Shown: positions 25,046 to 36,652, counted from the first letter of the stretch. The stretch: DNA of 64,000 nucleotides from Paludibacterium denitrificans (GCF_009707705.1 NZ_WLYX01000001.1:186001-250000), one strand, 5' to 3'. The notes: generated by a model not told the origin, from the sequence alone. Numbers and translations: made by a program.

Positions 25046-26267
25046 ATGATTTCAGATCTCACACAGCAAAAAGTCATCACCGTTCTGCCGGTTGGCATGG
25101 ATAGCCGTAAATTATCGGTATTCCGCATGGCTTTCCGCATGCATAGTGCTCACGTTTACCAACTGGTCGATGACGCCCAAAATACAGAGCCGCAGCTAGC
25201 GATCATTGATGTAGATAGCATGGATGGCTGGGAAGCATGGGAAAACTTTCGCCAAAACTATCCACAATTACCGGCACTCATCGTCACCACTACGCCACCA
25301 GTGCAGGCTCCGGCCCCTGTTCTCAAAAAACCGGTACGAGTGGAAACGCTGTTCCCGCAAATGCGGGAATTGCTCCTGAAGCCGGTGACTATCGCTCAGC
25401 CGCCGCAGAAACCATTGGTTGCACCTGCGCCACAAAAGATTGAACAACCGCGACACCTTACAGACGTAGTCACCAACGAGACTAAGGAAGCCGTAACGCC
25501 CCGCGTTACTATCGCGCCCACACCTCCAGTGGTAGCGAAGGAGACTGTTGTACAAAAACCGGCGGTCTCTACCGCTGTTGAGCCCCCTACACATCCTGCC
25601 ACAATCACGCTTGAACGCTTCGATCCTCACGCGGGTCTGTTTGGTTTGATCACTCGCCTGTATCGGCAAAAAACAGCGGCCTTAATTGGCATAGACGGTA
25701 AGCCATTGATATTCATCGTCCCTGCACTGGAAAAGGCGCTCTTGTTACAACCGCTAGAGGCTTTACAGCCTCTTTGTGAGAACACGACTGCCAGTTTCTA
25801 CCATCAAGAGTTGAAACCGGATGATGTTCTTCCTGCCGATGCCTCTGAGATGCGGTTGCAAAGCCTGATCTGGCAGTTGGCTATCTGGACCAGCCGGGGC
25901 CGATTGCCTCGCGGGATTGGTGCAGACACCCCTATCCGGTTGCGCTTCTGGCCCAATCTGACACGTTTGCTTACCATACCTGATGCCATGCGGATCACCG
26001 CATTCCTAACCAAAACACCGGTAAATCTGAAAATCATTACTCGGATGTTAAAGGTTGAGCCGACGCATCTGTTTACTTATCTGACAGCGGCTTACGGGAT
26101 TGGCATTCTGGATCTGCCCACTCGTTCGGCAACGCTGTCCGTTATTTCAAGTCAACCGGTTCGCCCCGCTCGGCCAGCAAGCCCGGAGCTAAGCCATACC
26201 GTTACCGGTGCACCAACCTCGTGGTGGCATGCTATCGCGGCTATTAAAAAAAGTGATCGGTTTATAA
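25046..26267 (+). CDS. Receiver-like protein with DUF4388/PatA-like region
   Basis: About 406 residues. The N-terminal 80 look like a degenerate response-regulator receiver (PQLAIIDVDSMDGWEAWENF, then PALIVTTTPP). A Pro-rich linker follows, then a region like the effector part of PatA-type regulators (FDPHAGLFGLITRLYRQKT). The C-terminus resembles a helical wing (FWPNLTRLLTIPDAMRITAF). The frame seems disturbed at an A7 run near 26247; with six A the protein ends AIKKVIGL at 26267, just before the GTPase start. Without that correction it would overlap the next gene by 120 bp. Confidence 0.6.
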
Positions 26268-26286
26268 CTTATTTCCAGAGATACTC

Positions 26287-26829
26287 ATGCGAGCATACGA
26301 TAACAAAATCATTTTTGCTGGCCCGGTTGGAGCGGGTAAAACAACCGCCATCGGCTCAATCAGCGATATCGAACCGGTCACTACCGATGCAACTGCCTCG
26401 GATATGACCCTGAATCGCAAGGGTTACACCACCGTAGCAATGGATTATGGCGTGCTATATCTGGACGACAAAACCAAGGTCCACTTATATGGCACCCCGG
26501 GCCGGGAACGCTTCGACTTTATGTGGGAGATTCTCAGCAATGGTGGTATTGGCATGATTCTACTTCTGGACAACACCCGCCCCAATCCGATCAAGGATTT
26601 GCAGTTTTTTATCAATGCATTCAAGGATCTGATAAAAACAGCACCACTGGTGATTGGTGTCACGAAGACAGATATCAAACCCACTCCATCCACTGAAACC
26701 TATGCAGCCTTGCTGGAAAAATTCGAAATGAGGCCACCAATTTTCGAAATAGATAGCCGCGAAAAAGAAGATGTAAAACGATTAGTACTGGCCCTGCTGT
26801 TTTCAATAGATCCGGGGCTGGAAGGGTAA
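26287..26829 (+). CDS. Small Ras-like GTPase (MglA/CvnD-type, COG2229-like)
   Basis: 180 residues, frame intact. G1 is GPVGAGKTT, G3 is GTPGRERF and G4 is TKTD. The arginine after G in G3 replaces the usual catalytic glutamine, as in other bacterial GTPases that depend on a roadblock-type partner. MglA-type GTPases mark the leading cell pole and CvnD-type ones sit in conservons. Two roadblock genes follow, which are the likely partners or GAPs. Confidence 0.85.
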   Translation: MRAYDNKIIFAGPVGAGKTTAIGSISDIEPVTTDATASDMTLNRKGYTTVAMDYGVLYLDDKTKVHLYGTPGRERFDFMWEILSNGGIGMILLLDNTRPNPIKDLQFFINAFKDLIKTAPLVIGVTKTDIKPTPSTETYAALLEKFEMRPPIFEIDSREKEDVKRLVLALLFSIDPGLEG

Positions 26830-26832
26830 ATC

Positions 26833-27129
26833 ATGAGCGACACCCTCAAGCTGAAGGGGGCCCTTTATCCGATGGTTACACCGGCAGGGGCCTACTATGC
26901 AGTCTCTAGCCAAGAGCAGGATGCGGCACGAATGCTGCTGACTCAAATATTGCGTATTGGCCATTCAGTCCCCCTGACAGAAGAACTGTTGGCCGAATGG
27001 AGTGGCGACGAAGCAGAGAAGGGACTACAAACGCTATATCGTTTGCAACGTCTAGACTTTGTCAATGGCACTGAACAGCCGCGGCCCCCGCGCCAATCTG
27101 GAAAGTCAGCTACCGGAGCTGCTAAGTAA
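26833..27129 (+). CDS. 98-residue protein between GTPase and roadblock genes
   Basis: I do not recognise a named family with certainty. Helical segments (EQDAARMLLTQILRIG, LQTLYRLQRLDFVNG) suggest a small winged-helix or DUF742-like protein, the class that sits between GTPase and roadblock genes in actinobacterial conservons. It starts 4 bp after the GTPase stop and its 3' end overlaps the next gene, so it is translated as part of the module. Confidence 0.6.
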   Translation: MSDTLKLKGALYPMVTPAGAYYAVSSQEQDAARMLLTQILRIGHSVPLTEELLAEWSGDEAEKGLQTLYRLQRLDFVNGTEQPRPPRQSGKSATGAAK

Positions 27130-27459
27130 TCTTTCAGATACTCAGCACGCTCTGCTGGCCGATGACAACGGGTTATACTATGCTACCGCAGGATTTTTGC
27201 ATGAGTCTGCAGAGGAAATTGCGGCCTTGGCTGGTGACATCATTTCACTGAGTCGACGTCACACCTTATTGCTCAAACAGAACCTTAATCTTACCAGTAC
27301 CTCCGGGCTATTAGTAATCCGGCTGGTCACAGCGAATTGGCTTTCTACCCATTACATGTTGGCCAACAGTCGTTTGTACTGGTAGTTGGAGGAACGCCTC
27401 AGCTACAAGATCACCATTTTGTCACGCTCGTCGAACTATTGACCCGGCGTTACGCCTAG
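27065..27459 (+). CDS. Roadblock/LC7 domain protein (MglB-like), first copy
   Basis: About 131 residues: LADDNGLYYATAGF, then a helix and the core ISLSRRHTLLLKQNLNL, ending VTLVELLTRRYA. One apparent break near 27320: CCGG is read where CCCGG restores VIPAGHSELAFYPLHVGQ. Roadblock proteins dimerise and regulate small GTPases. It overlaps the 98-residue gene by 65 bp. Confidence 0.8.
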
Positions 27460-27521
27460 ACCACATAACCCAATGTGGCAATAGATTCTGCCACGGGTAG
27501 ACACATAATCTGGAGAAAACA

Positions 27522-27884
27522 ATGCGCGAACAGATGCTCAAATCCATTCTGAGTGACCTCAACGGAGCTTCTGCGGATATCGAAGCCTCCGCAATCATTT
27601 CCTCTGACGGCCTGACGATGGCCGCCCTGCTCCCACAAGACGTGGATGAAGACCGTGTAGGCGCTATGGCTGCAGCCATGCTGTCACTTGGTGAACGCAC
27701 AGCCCGAGAGCTTGCCCGGGGGGAACTGGAACAAGTCATGGTCAAGGGCGATAGTGGCTACATCCTGATGAGCTACGCAGGCAAGGATGCGGTGCTGACT
27801 GTAATTGCCCGCCGCGAAGCAAAACTCGGGCTGATATTCCTGGACACCAAACGCGCATCGAAGAATATCGCTGAGATTCTATAA
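27522..27884 (+). CDS. Roadblock/LC7 domain protein, second copy
   Basis: 120 residues, frame intact. The fold signature is visible in ADIEASAIISSDGLTMAALL, AMLSLGERTARELARGELEQ and VLTVIARREAKLGLIFLDTK. It is the last gene of the cassette, before a strong terminator. Two different roadblock copies could form a heterodimer on the GTPase. Confidence 0.88.
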   Translation: MREQMLKSILSDLNGASADIEASAIISSDGLTMAALLPQDVDEDRVGAMAAAMLSLGERTARELARGELEQVMVKGDSGYILMSYAGKDAVLTVIARREAKLGLIFLDTKRASKNIAEIL

Positions 27885-27902
27885 ACAGTCGAGACATAAA
27901 AC

Positions 27903-27957
27903 CAGCAAGAGCCTCTCACTCACAACTGAGAGTTCGGGGCCTTGCTGATTTTATTTT
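27903..27957 (+). terminator. Terminator closing the GTPase-roadblock cassette
   Basis: CAGCAAG pairs with CTTGCTG, with a nested CTCTCA/TGAGAG hairpin, followed by ATTTTATTTT. Confidence 0.8.
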
Positions 27958-27984
27958 CTGACTGACCCTAGGGTCAGTCAGAAA
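27955..27984. repeat. Perfect 30-bp palindrome
   Basis: TTTCTGACTGACCCT is followed directly by its exact reverse complement, with CTAG at the centre and no spacer. It lies between two terminators at the chromosome-prophage boundary. Confidence 0.9.
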
Positions 27985-28091
27985 TAGATGACTACATAGT
28001 AGGCGTAACTACTCAATCACGAGATTGAGGATTATCGCTCTGTAATGCAGAAAGATTAGATTAATCTGAGAATATCAAGAGCATGTAAAGC

Positions 28092-28117
28092 AAAAGCCCG
28101 CATTATGCGGGCTTTTT
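28092..28117. terminator. Bidirectional terminator at prophage edge
   Basis: AAAAGCCCGCAT/ATGCGGGCTTTTT with a short TT loop. Confidence 0.85.
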
Positions 28118-28210
28118 GAATTTGGCTCCCCGAGAATGTCTTACTACGAACCACTCACGCCGCGTTTAACCTGCCTCCTCGCTTTACCCGCCGTGCCGCA
28201 TAGTCTATAG

Positions 28211-28224
28211 AATCCACCCCTTAT
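28211..28224 (+). promoter_or_regulatory. Phage CCACCCC motif, copy 1
   Basis: AATCCACCCCTTAT lies 14 bp before the first phage gene. Related strings occur at 33993, 42531 and 42662, always between phage genes. Confidence 0.45.
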
Positions 28225-28237
28225 CCCGCATGCCTAG

Positions 28238-29216
28238 ATGGCTTTCAATGCCATCATGGCCACAAAGCGCGACCTTACCAAACCCCTCGAAACCGTCTCA
28301 TTCCGCTGCAATCCATGCCGTCATACCTTCGACGCCATGCCTTTGCGTATTGATGACGCGCCCGAGAGCGAGCACCACCCGTTCAGTTACGTGGGAGTGT
28401 GCCCGTTGTGTGATGCCGAGTGCCCGCAGGCGCCCTTCCACAAGGCGCTGGTGAAGGCTTGGGCAAATGCCACAGGACCGAGGACGCCAGCAGGAAAGGC
28501 TTCCACAGCAAAGAATCTGGATGGGCATCCCACTCCGGAAGAGGCACTGCGCACTCGCTTCAATGCCATGAAGCACGGCATGTCGGCCGAGACTGCCCAG
28601 TATTTTCCCTGCCAGGCCGGGCAAATACCCAGCCTGCCAAACCTGCGATATTGATCGGGACTACTGTTCCGAACAGCCAGCGTGCGTCAAACAGACGCAG
28701 CTTTTCATGGTGCACCACGCTGCATTCGAACAGCGCAACCCGAAACACCTGACGCCGATCTACTCCAGCATCCAGGCGAGCATCACCGCCATTATCCAGC
28801 AGATACTGCAAACGATCATTGCCGACGGCGTGAAGCTGGAGGCTCCAGCCCTGGGCGGTCGACCGCGAAGGCAATGTCGTGATCGGCGAGTACAAGGATC
28901 TGGCCACGGGGCAGACCAAGCGGATCATGGAAGTGAAGGCGCACCCTCTACTGAAGCCGCTCCGGGAGTTCCTATCCGGGAACAACATGTCGCTGTCCGA
29001 CATGGGAATGACACCCAAGGCGATCGAGCAGGAAGAGCAGCAGATGGGCCGCCTCAAGCAGGCGATGGTCCGCCCACCCTGTCCCTCGAGGAGTTCGCGC
29101 AGAAACAGAACGAATCTCTTGCCGCTCTGCGCGAGCTGGCCGAGCGTGCCAATGCCCGCAAGCAGAATGACCCCGTGTTGATTGACTATCAGCAGCAGAA
29201 CGGTGGTGGGAAGTGA
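28238..29216 (+). CDS. Phage protein with Cys clusters, probable small terminase-like
   Basis: About 325 residues after frame repair. Cys pairs in RCNPCRHTF and CPLCDAEC, then KYPACQTCDIDRDYC, suggest zinc ribbons. The segment RTRFNAMKHGMSAETAQYF resembles the KHG motif of small-terminase-like proteins, and the position just before the large terminase supports this. Apparent breaks are near 28605, near 28850 (CCCTGG where CCTGG fits, PAWAVDREGNVV) and near 29075. The function is inferred from position. Confidence 0.55.
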
Positions 29217-30878
29217 GCAGCGACCGTACCAGCGCCGCGCAGCGCATCAAGATCCAGCACCGGGCCGAGTCCGAGGTGATGCGTTATGCTAGGCCGGACC
29301 CGATGACGGGAATCAAGCCGCATGCTTTGTGGGCCAAGCACGTTCACAACGTGGATCTTGACCCGATGCAGGTGCTGAAGATGCAGGAGATGGACGATCA
29401 CGAGAACACGGTCGACTTCTCATGCTTGAGCGGACGGGCAAAACCGCGGTGAAAGAGATGTACGCCCCGGAGATACTGGCCACCACGCCCTACCAGGAAG
29501 AAGGCATCGTGGCACCACGGCTGCAGCAAAGCCAAACTAACATCACCTATCATCTGGACGCCATCCGGCGCTCTGACATCCTGACCGGATGGATTGCCTA
29601 CAAGAGCGGCTATTCGCCAGATTGCCGACCTGAAATACCAGTTCACCAACGGTAGTAAGGCCAGCTGCTATGGGATCATGTCGCAGATCGACGGTGACGG
29701 TATCTCGATCGCCTCCCTCGAGGAAACCGACGACATGCTTAAGCAGACCGCCTCTTTTCCAGATTCCTTCCCATGTTGGGCTCCGCGCGCCGTCTGGGCG
29801 TAGATAAAGGCGTGAGCTTCAAACCACAGATCAGGATTACCGGGGTACACAAGGGTGCTGACGTACTCTCCCACCTGATCGAAACCGGCGGTTACCACAT
29901 TCTGCCGCCGGTCGATGTGTATCTGGGCATCGAGCTGGGCATTTTGAACGAAGCATTCGTGCTTGAAATGCAGAGCCAGCTGCCCGAGGCGGAATATATC
30001 CGGCAGTTCCTGTGCATCAACGCTTCGGCGCAGAACTTCATCTGGGAAAAGCACATCCGGAGGGCCATGGCGGTTGGGCTGTCTGCCGGGCTACAGCTTT
30101 CCGGGCCGGTACCGGGGAACCGGTACCGCAAACGCGGACTGTTGTCGTTTGGCTATGACCACTCCGGCCATGGCGAGAGCGCGCACGCTTCCTGCTCTGC
30201 CCTAGTGGTGTGCGAACAGATCGGCAACTTCGTGACCTTCCCGTTCGTGAAGACGTGGCCAGCCGGTACCGACGATGCGGTGGTAGGCCGTGATCTGATC
30301 GGGCTGTGGGACTACTTCCGCCCAGACTACGCCATGGGCGATGCCTACGGCGTTGGCTTGCTCACCAGCGTGAACGACATGCTGTTCTCCGCCGGGTTGA
30401 TTGATATCGACCGCCGCAGCATCGGTGATGGGCAGAGCACGGCCAGCACCTGGCAGCACTGGGCCTTCGCCCCGATCCGTTTTGAGGGGATGACCAAACA
30501 CAGCATGGCCAGCGCACTGCGCTCTGCTTTCCACAATGGCCAAGCGGCGATTCCCTATGTAGATGATGGTACCGACGCGCTCAAGGCCAAGAATACAGCC
30601 AATACCCACTGGGGACCGTCTGCGCTCGACCAGGTGCAGGCCGATGCCAGTGACTGGGGCAAGTTCATCCGCCAGCTTGGTAACCTGAAGGCTAAGGCGG
30701 TACAGGGAGCCAGCTACAACAGCTACAAGATGGCCAACCCGAAAATTGGCGACGACTTGTTCGATGCAGCCAGTGCTTAAGCATGTGGGCGCTGATCACT
30801 CGAGGCGTGGAGAGCTACGCTCCGACCGTAATAGCTAGCCGGGCGGTATCGCCCGAGCAGCTGCTGGGGATGCACTGA
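29213..30878 (+). CDS. Phage terminase large subunit-like ATPase
   Basis: DNA packaging motor/nuclease, about 555 residues. The GTG start overlaps the previous stop. SCLERTGKTAVKEMYAPEI near the N-terminus looks like the ATP-binding loop, and FGYDHSGHGESAHASCSALV with DYAMGDAYGVGLL fits the RNaseH-like nuclease half. Breaks: near 29428, near 29610, and GCTTAAGC at 29737 (DDMPADRLFSRFLPM) and 30775 (DAASAGMWALITRG). The reading frame is continuous to LLGMH at 30878 once these are restored. Confidence 0.75.
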
Positions 30879-31114
30879 TGATCTATGGCAAATACAAACC
30901 CGCGCGGGAAGATATTGCAGCCAACGTGTTGAAACCGCCCCCTCCGCTAACCCCTGCCCAACGAGCCCGGGCCGAGAAAATGCGCGACGAATGGCGCGAT
31001 GCCTTCAACGGCGACGATAGCTTCATCCGCAACATGGTTGAAGCCCTGATTCACGGCTGGCGCAATGTCATGTTCGTTACACCGATCGAGGACCAGAAAA
31101 ATGGGAATGATTGA
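30878..31114 (+). CDS. Small phage protein, unknown function
   Basis: 78 residues, start overlapping the terminase stop (TGATGA). A basic, helical middle (TPAQRARAEKMRDEWRDAF) is the only feature. It sits between terminase and portal. Confidence 0.6.
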   Translation: MIYGKYKPAREDIAANVLKPPPPLTPAQRARAEKMRDEWRDAFNGDDSFIRNMVEALIHGWRNVMFVTPIEDQKNGND

Positions 31115-32495
31115 TAGCCTGCTGGCCCGCGTGGGGCTGCAGCGTGCGGTGGCCACACCGAAATTTACCGATGTGCCGGTGCCCGAGTCGCCGACCTATG
31201 AGCAGAACGCCCAAGCACCACCGAAGTGGGCCGCCGTCCGACGCAAGAAAACCAGATGCGTGCCGTGTATCGGCAGCTGCAGGTGGACTATGACTTGCGC
31301 GCCACCATTCTGGATATTCGCCGTATGGACCGGCAGGACGGACGGGTAAAGCGGATTCACAACCGGGTGGCGCGCGACGTGACCCGTGGCGGGCTGGTCC
31401 TACTGCAAGACGACCCGGACGAGCGCATCCAGCGCGAATGGGCCGCCTTTGTTCGACGCCTACAGCTAAATCGTCCTGAAAAGCTGAAGTCTGATGCCTC
31501 TGGTCTATTGAAAGAAGGCAACCTGCCCATGCAGTGGGTGCTGGATAACAGCGGCAACGTGGTTTCCGGCGTGCGCATGCTTAAGCAGAGACTATTCGTC
31601 CGAACGTGGGCATCGATGGGCGCTTCAAGGACGTGCGCGCCGCCTATACCCAGATGGATCTGCTCAACGGTACCGAGCTGGCCAACTTTCCGTTGTGGCA
31701 GCTCACCGTGGCCGGGCTGGACCCGGACAACTACGACGATATGTCCTCCCGGGGCGGCCGTTCATGGATGCCAGCCGGGAGACCTGGCGCAAGCTGCGCA
31801 TGACCGATACCGATCTGGTTATTCGCCGCAAGCACCGTGCGCCCTTGCGCATCGCCCACGTGCTGGAAAACGCGACAGAGCCAGAAATGAAGGCCTACCA
31901 AGACAACGTGGAGGCCAACAAAGACCTGATCACCACCGACTTCTACCTGAATAAGAAAGGGTCGGTCAGTGCCCTGCAGGGGGATGCCACGCTGGGCGAT
32001 ATTGGCGATGTGATTTATCTGCTCGATAGCTTCTTCAGCCACACGCCGCTGCCGAAGGGGTTGATGGGCTACACCGATGGGCTGGCGCGCGACATCTTGG
32101 AAGACTTGAAGCGGGACTATTTTGACGAGGTCGACCAGATGCAGGACACCATGGCATGGGTGTATGACTTCGGCTTCCGCCTGCAGCTGCTGCTGCGAGG
32201 CCTCAACCCTGACGCGCTACAGTTCACTATCACCTTTGCCGAACGCCGTACCGAGACCTTGAGCCAAACCACCGATAGAGCCCTGAAGCTAAAAGCGCTT
32301 GGCCTGCCGCAATCCATGATCTGGGAAGAGCTGGGTAAGAATGCTGCCGAGGTAGAACAACGGCGAGAGAGCGATGCGAAGCACTACGACCCCTACCCGG
32401 AACCGGGCAATGTTGGCAACGCACCCACGGTGAAGATCACCCCGGGCAACGGCCGCAAGGGCGAATCGGCTACGGATATCGGCCATGCCCATTAA
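31101..32495 (+). CDS. Phage portal protein
   Basis: About 463 residues. It forms the dodecameric DNA channel of the head. Portal-like features are RQLQVDYDLRATILDIRRMD, SDASGLLKEGNLPMQWVLDN and FSHTPLPKGLMGYTDGLARD, followed by a helical C-terminus. It lies between terminase and MuF. Breaks: near 31240, GCTTAAGC at 31579 (VRMPAETIRPNVGIDGRF) and near 31752 (one G short after CCGG). Confidence 0.75.
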
Positions 32496-33382
32496 TACCG
32501 AGCGCGCCAAGATCATCCGGGAAGCTACGCTCAAGGCCGTGGCCGAACGCAACAAGCTGATTCACACGTCGGTAGATGATCTGGTGCATACCTATAACCA
32601 AGCCAGCGACGCCATCACCGAGCACATCCAAAAGGCTGCTGACCAGGACGACCGCATCACGCTGAACAGCCTGCAGGAGTTGTTGTCCGAGGTGCGTAAG
32701 CAGCTCCGGGGAGCTGGAAGATCAGCGCGACCGGCAGCTTTTCCGCCAGTTAAGCGAAGCCGCAGCCATTGGCGTGCGCCCGTTTGACTCGGCCCTGCCT
32801 TCTTCCGCGCTGTTTTCGATCAACCATGAAGCTGTCAGCTTTGTGCGCGGCTTTGTCGCAGCCGATGGCCTGCAACTGTCTGACCGGCTCTGGCGCATCA
32901 ACCGCGGAACGATCGAGACCATCACTGACCAGATCCAGTTTGCCGTGATCAATGGCGAGAGCGCCCACCAGGCGATGATGCGCAGTATGGGCCGAGGCCA
33001 AGGGGTGCCGCCGGAGATCGCCCAAGCCTACAACGGAGCCAAGGCTGGCCAACTGGGGCGGCGGGTGCGCAGCTTGATGACTGGGGCGGCTGATCCAGTA
33101 AACGGCAAGGGTGTGGTTTACCGGGCTGAACGGCTGTTCCGTACCGAGATCAACCGGGCGCATGGCGAGTCCTACCTGTCGGCGGCGTTCCAGACGGATG
33201 GCGTGGTTGGCGTGCGCTTCATGCTGTCGCCGCGCCACCGGTTGCGCGATATCTGCGATACCCATGCGACGGCGGATCTGTATGGACTTGGGCCGGGGGT
33301 TTATCCCAATCGGGCGAGCTGTCCATGGCCAGCGCACCCGAATACATTAAGTTATGTGGAAGCAGTGTTTGAAGGAGAGTGA
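32485..33382 (+). CDS. Phage head morphogenesis protein, Mu gpF-like (MuF)
   Basis: About 299 residues, a minor head protein bound near the portal. The C-terminal MuF domain is clear: FRTEINRAHGESYLSAAF, SPRHRLRDICDTHATADLYG and SCPWPAHPNTLSYVEAV. It overlaps the portal 3' end by 11 bp. One apparent break near 32709 (CCGGGG where CCGGGGG restores LRGELEDQRDRQLFRQL). Confidence 0.85.
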
Positions 33383-33458
33383 TTGCTTGTCGAACCAGTT
33401 GCTTTTAGTCAAAATCCATAACCAACAATGACAAAAGAATCGACAAGGACATCACTGC

Positions 33459-33959
33459 ATGAAGATCATAGCAACCGTTGTTACCTCTATCCTGCTTGCT
33501 GGCTGTGCGGCGACGAACGACCATCAACCTCCTGAGGCAAACCTTTCCTACTCTTTGATTCGTACCGTTCCTTTTTCCAAAAACACTATCAATACGGATA
33601 TACCAGTAAGTCTGTATAAAAATAATCCAAGAACAGTAAGTGTTGACTCTCCTTTTACTATCCGTCGGTGTGAGTCACCGGACTTATGCAGCCAAGGAGT
33701 TGTAACAATCGTCAGCCAACTGACTCTAATTGAAAAATCGGATGATCATGCAACCGTTTCTTTGAGCTCAAATGTTACTGTTGGTCGCCAAGGCACCTTC
33801 AAATCCGGAAGCAGCAAGGAAACGAGAACAATCAATGAAGAAGTGCCATTAATTACTGAACAAGCATTTAGCGTGAATCGAACATTGGTTCTTTCACGAG
33901 GGCACGCTCAAACCGTTCGACTACTGCCTGAAGCAGAATTGGTAGTTGATCTGAAGTAG
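33459..33959 (+). CDS. Phage-encoded lipoprotein (cargo gene)
   Basis: 166 residues, starting MKIIATVVTSILLAGCAATN with a clear lipobox (LAGC), so a lipid-anchored envelope protein. The rest is polar and beta-rich, with one likely disulfide pair (RRCESPDLC). It is distinctly more AT-rich than its neighbours, has its own spacer on both sides and interrupts the head operon between MuF and the capsid gene. The frame is intact. No family is recognised. Such lipoproteins can block superinfection or alter the lysogen surface. Confidence 0.8.
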   Translation: MKIIATVVTSILLAGCAATNDHQPPEANLSYSLIRTVPFSKNTINTDIPVSLYKNNPRTVSVDSPFTIRRCESPDLCSQGVVTIVSQLTLIEKSDDHATVSLSSNVTVGRQGTFKSGSSKETRTINEEVPLITEQAFSVNRTLVLSRGHAQTVRLLPEAELVVDLK

Positions 33960-33992
33960 ATGGATGGTATTTGCTTAACTACCGACATCCTT

Positions 33993-34006
33993 ATTCCACC
34001 CCTTAT
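33993..34006 (+). promoter_or_regulatory. Phage CCACCCC motif, copy 2
   Basis: ATTCCACCCCTTAT in the spacer between the lipoprotein gene and the protease-capsid gene. Confidence 0.4.
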
Positions 34007-34097
34007 TTCACACTTCTTCCACGCCTAATCTGCTACCAGCTGGGCAACCGGCGCCCGGCGGACCTCCCAGCCGCCGGGGTTTTCTGGCAGATAGGCG

Positions 34098-36643
34098 ATG
34101 CAAAAACCCCGACACATCCTTCTTTCCGATGACGGCCACGGCAAGCGCGTGCGATTGCTCGCTGGCGTGGCATCCATTCCTGATGACAAACGCACCAGCT
34201 GGGTGACTCTGACCCGCGAGGGATCGTTTACCGACCCGCGTTACGGCCGGTTTGAGATCACCCGAGACATGCTACTTGCCATGGTGCGCAACTTCGACAC
34301 CAAGGTACTGGGGGTAGACATCTTCCTGGACGTGAACCACCGCCCGGGTGATGGTGCCGCCGCCAAGATCCTGAAGCTATCCGTGGAAGGTGGCTAGCTG
34401 CGCGCGCTGGTGGAGTGGACCGAGTTTGGCATTGAGGCCGTGAAAGAACGCGGCTTCCAATACCTGTCTGCTGAGTATTCCGAGAACTACCAGGACAACG
34501 AGCAGGGCCGCACCCACGGCCCTGTGTTGCTTGGCGCTGGCCTCACCGTGCGTCCGGTGATCAAGCGCCTAGACCCCGTCACGCTGTCGTGCGACTCCGG
34601 CGCGGACACCCCTGTTTTGATCCATCCCGAACTTGCACGAACTCTTCTTTCCGAGGCTCAAGCGAACATGAACAAATATTTGCAAGCGCTGCTAGCGCGA
34701 CTGAAAGCCAAGCAACTATCTCAGCAGGTGCTGGATACCGTAAAACAACTGGGTGAAGCTGCCTTGGCCAGCTGCACCACCGATGCTGATGCTGAAGCGC
34801 TGTGCACCCAGTTGGAAGAACAGACTGTGACGCTATCCGAAGCGCTGGCAGCACTGGTTCCGCTCCGGTAATCCAGCTGTCTGTTGCCTCGGCACCGCAG
34901 CAGGAGGCCATCAACGCCGCCGTTGCCCGCGTGCTGGCCGAACAGGCACAGACTGCCAAACAGCTGGCCGATACCACCGATGCCCGCCGCAAGCTGCTGT
35001 CCGATACTATCGCTGCGGCAGAAGGCATCGATGACGGTCTGAAGCGCGAACTGTCCGAGCGCGTGGCCACGCTGGTGACTGCTGATTGGACCGACGACCG
35101 GTACGTGCGCTGGCGCAGAGTCAGATCGAGACGGGCAACCAGATCACCGCGGCGCGCCAGCTGTCTGCGATCGGCTACGGCCCGACCGGCACCCCGCACA
35201 TCACGGTGCCAGCCGAAGGCCCGAAAAAGCTGTCCGAGATCTACCGCGAGCACCTTGCCCGCACCGAGAGCGCCTATACGCTGAATCTTGACCCGAAAGC
35301 CCAGCTGCACCCGTTCTGCGCCCGGGTACTTTCCGAGTTTGACCGTATCCACGGCTACCAGCTGGACGCCGAGCTGAAGGTGCTGTCGCAAGGCGCGACG
35401 GATATGGGGTCTACCCAACTGCCGTTTGGTGTGCAGCGCGAGGTGATCCGCCAAGCGCTGTCCGATCTCAACGTGTTGGAGCTGGTGCAGACCCTGACCG
35501 ACTTCACCGCACAGGCCACTACCCAGATTCCGTATGAAATCCGCGATACCAGCCAGGTGATGAACGATGGTGTGGTGTATGAGGGTCAGCCGATTCCGTT
35601 TGCTTAAGCGTAACCCAAGCGATGGATCTGGCCTATATCACCCCGATGAAGCTGGCGCTGTCTATCACCAATGAAGTGCTGCACTTCACCCGTGCATCGG
35701 CCATCAACTGGGATGCCCGGCACGCAACATCGAGATGAACAGCCGCGTACTGCGCGAGCTGGTGCACCGCCGTATCTGCAACGAGCTGCAGCGTGCAGCA
35801 GATAGTTATCTGGCCGTACCGGTGGCGAACGAATCGTTCACCGCACAGCTGACTGGCGCCAAGTCCATTGTCAAAACAGCCGCCTTCCCGATCGTTCGCC
35901 CCTTCCGGGCGCGCGACCTGCAGGGCAATGCCGTGGGCAATCCGGAAAACCCGATTACTGTTGTACTCAACAGCAATGCCATCACCCAATACGACGGCAG
36001 CGGCAAGCAGGCTGCTGGCACCTACTGGCGCGTGGTCTCCTACAACCCGGGCACCATCCAGTTCGTGGACCAGTCTGGCATCCCGGTTACCCCCGCCAAT
36101 ACTGGCACCAACACCTTCGGCTACAGCAAGGCCACCAACGTGGTGACGTTCGACATGGACGTACCGGCCAGTGTGCAGATGGAGCACTACCTGAATGGTC
36201 TGCTGCAGAAGGTCGGCAGCCGCAAGGCGATGATGGACGGCCAACGCTTCGTCAAGCCGGATTTCCTGCTGATGAGTCCGGCGCTGAACGATACCTGCAC
36301 CAACGCCGAGCAGTTCATCAACCAATACAAGCGCGAAGGTTCCGACACCAATGCCGACGGCGACCTGATGCGTGTGAAAGGTATCCCGTCTTTCGGCACT
36401 AACGCCCCGGGCGTGGATCTGGGCGACGAGCGCATTCTGATGGGCCAGCGTGGCATCGGTGCGTACACCGTGGCCAAGCCTTTCGTGACCGGTGAACCGG
36501 TGGAAGTGCTCATCAATAGCCAGCCTGTCGGCAAGAAAGTGGCCTACGGCGAGGAGTACAACGCCATCACCGTACCGAAGCCGGTACGTAACCGCTTCAC
36601 CAGCGTGGTGGCTTACAGCAGCTCGGCCCGCGCCGCCATCTAA
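34098..36643 (+). CDS. Prohead protease-scaffold-major capsid fusion protein
   Basis: One continuous frame of about 847 residues after repair. The N-terminus is a Mu gpI-like protease (DMLLAMVRNFDTKVLGVDIF, LDVNHRPGDGAAAK, YLSAEYSENYQDNEQGRTHG). A Gln/Ala-rich helical scaffold follows (VARVLAEQAQTAKQLADTTD), then an HK97-fold capsid domain ending TSVVAYSSSARAAI. No stop or credible internal start separates the parts, as in the known protease/capsid fusion family. Breaks: an in-frame TAG in GCTAGC at 34393 (GCCGGC expected), near 34862, near 35100, GCTTAAGC at 35602 (PFAGVTQAMDL) and near 35719. Confidence 0.8.
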
Positions 36644-36652
36644 CCCGACAGC

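Larger units (their letters stand above)
27885..28237. other. Chromosome-prophage junction region, no gene
   Basis: This 353-bp stretch holds two terminators, a perfect 30-bp palindrome, a CTCAATC-ACGA-GATTGAG hairpin (28012-28029) and the first copy of the phage CCACCCC motif. The attachment site should lie here, but I could not fix it without the other prophage end. No tRNA is seen. Confidence 0.6.
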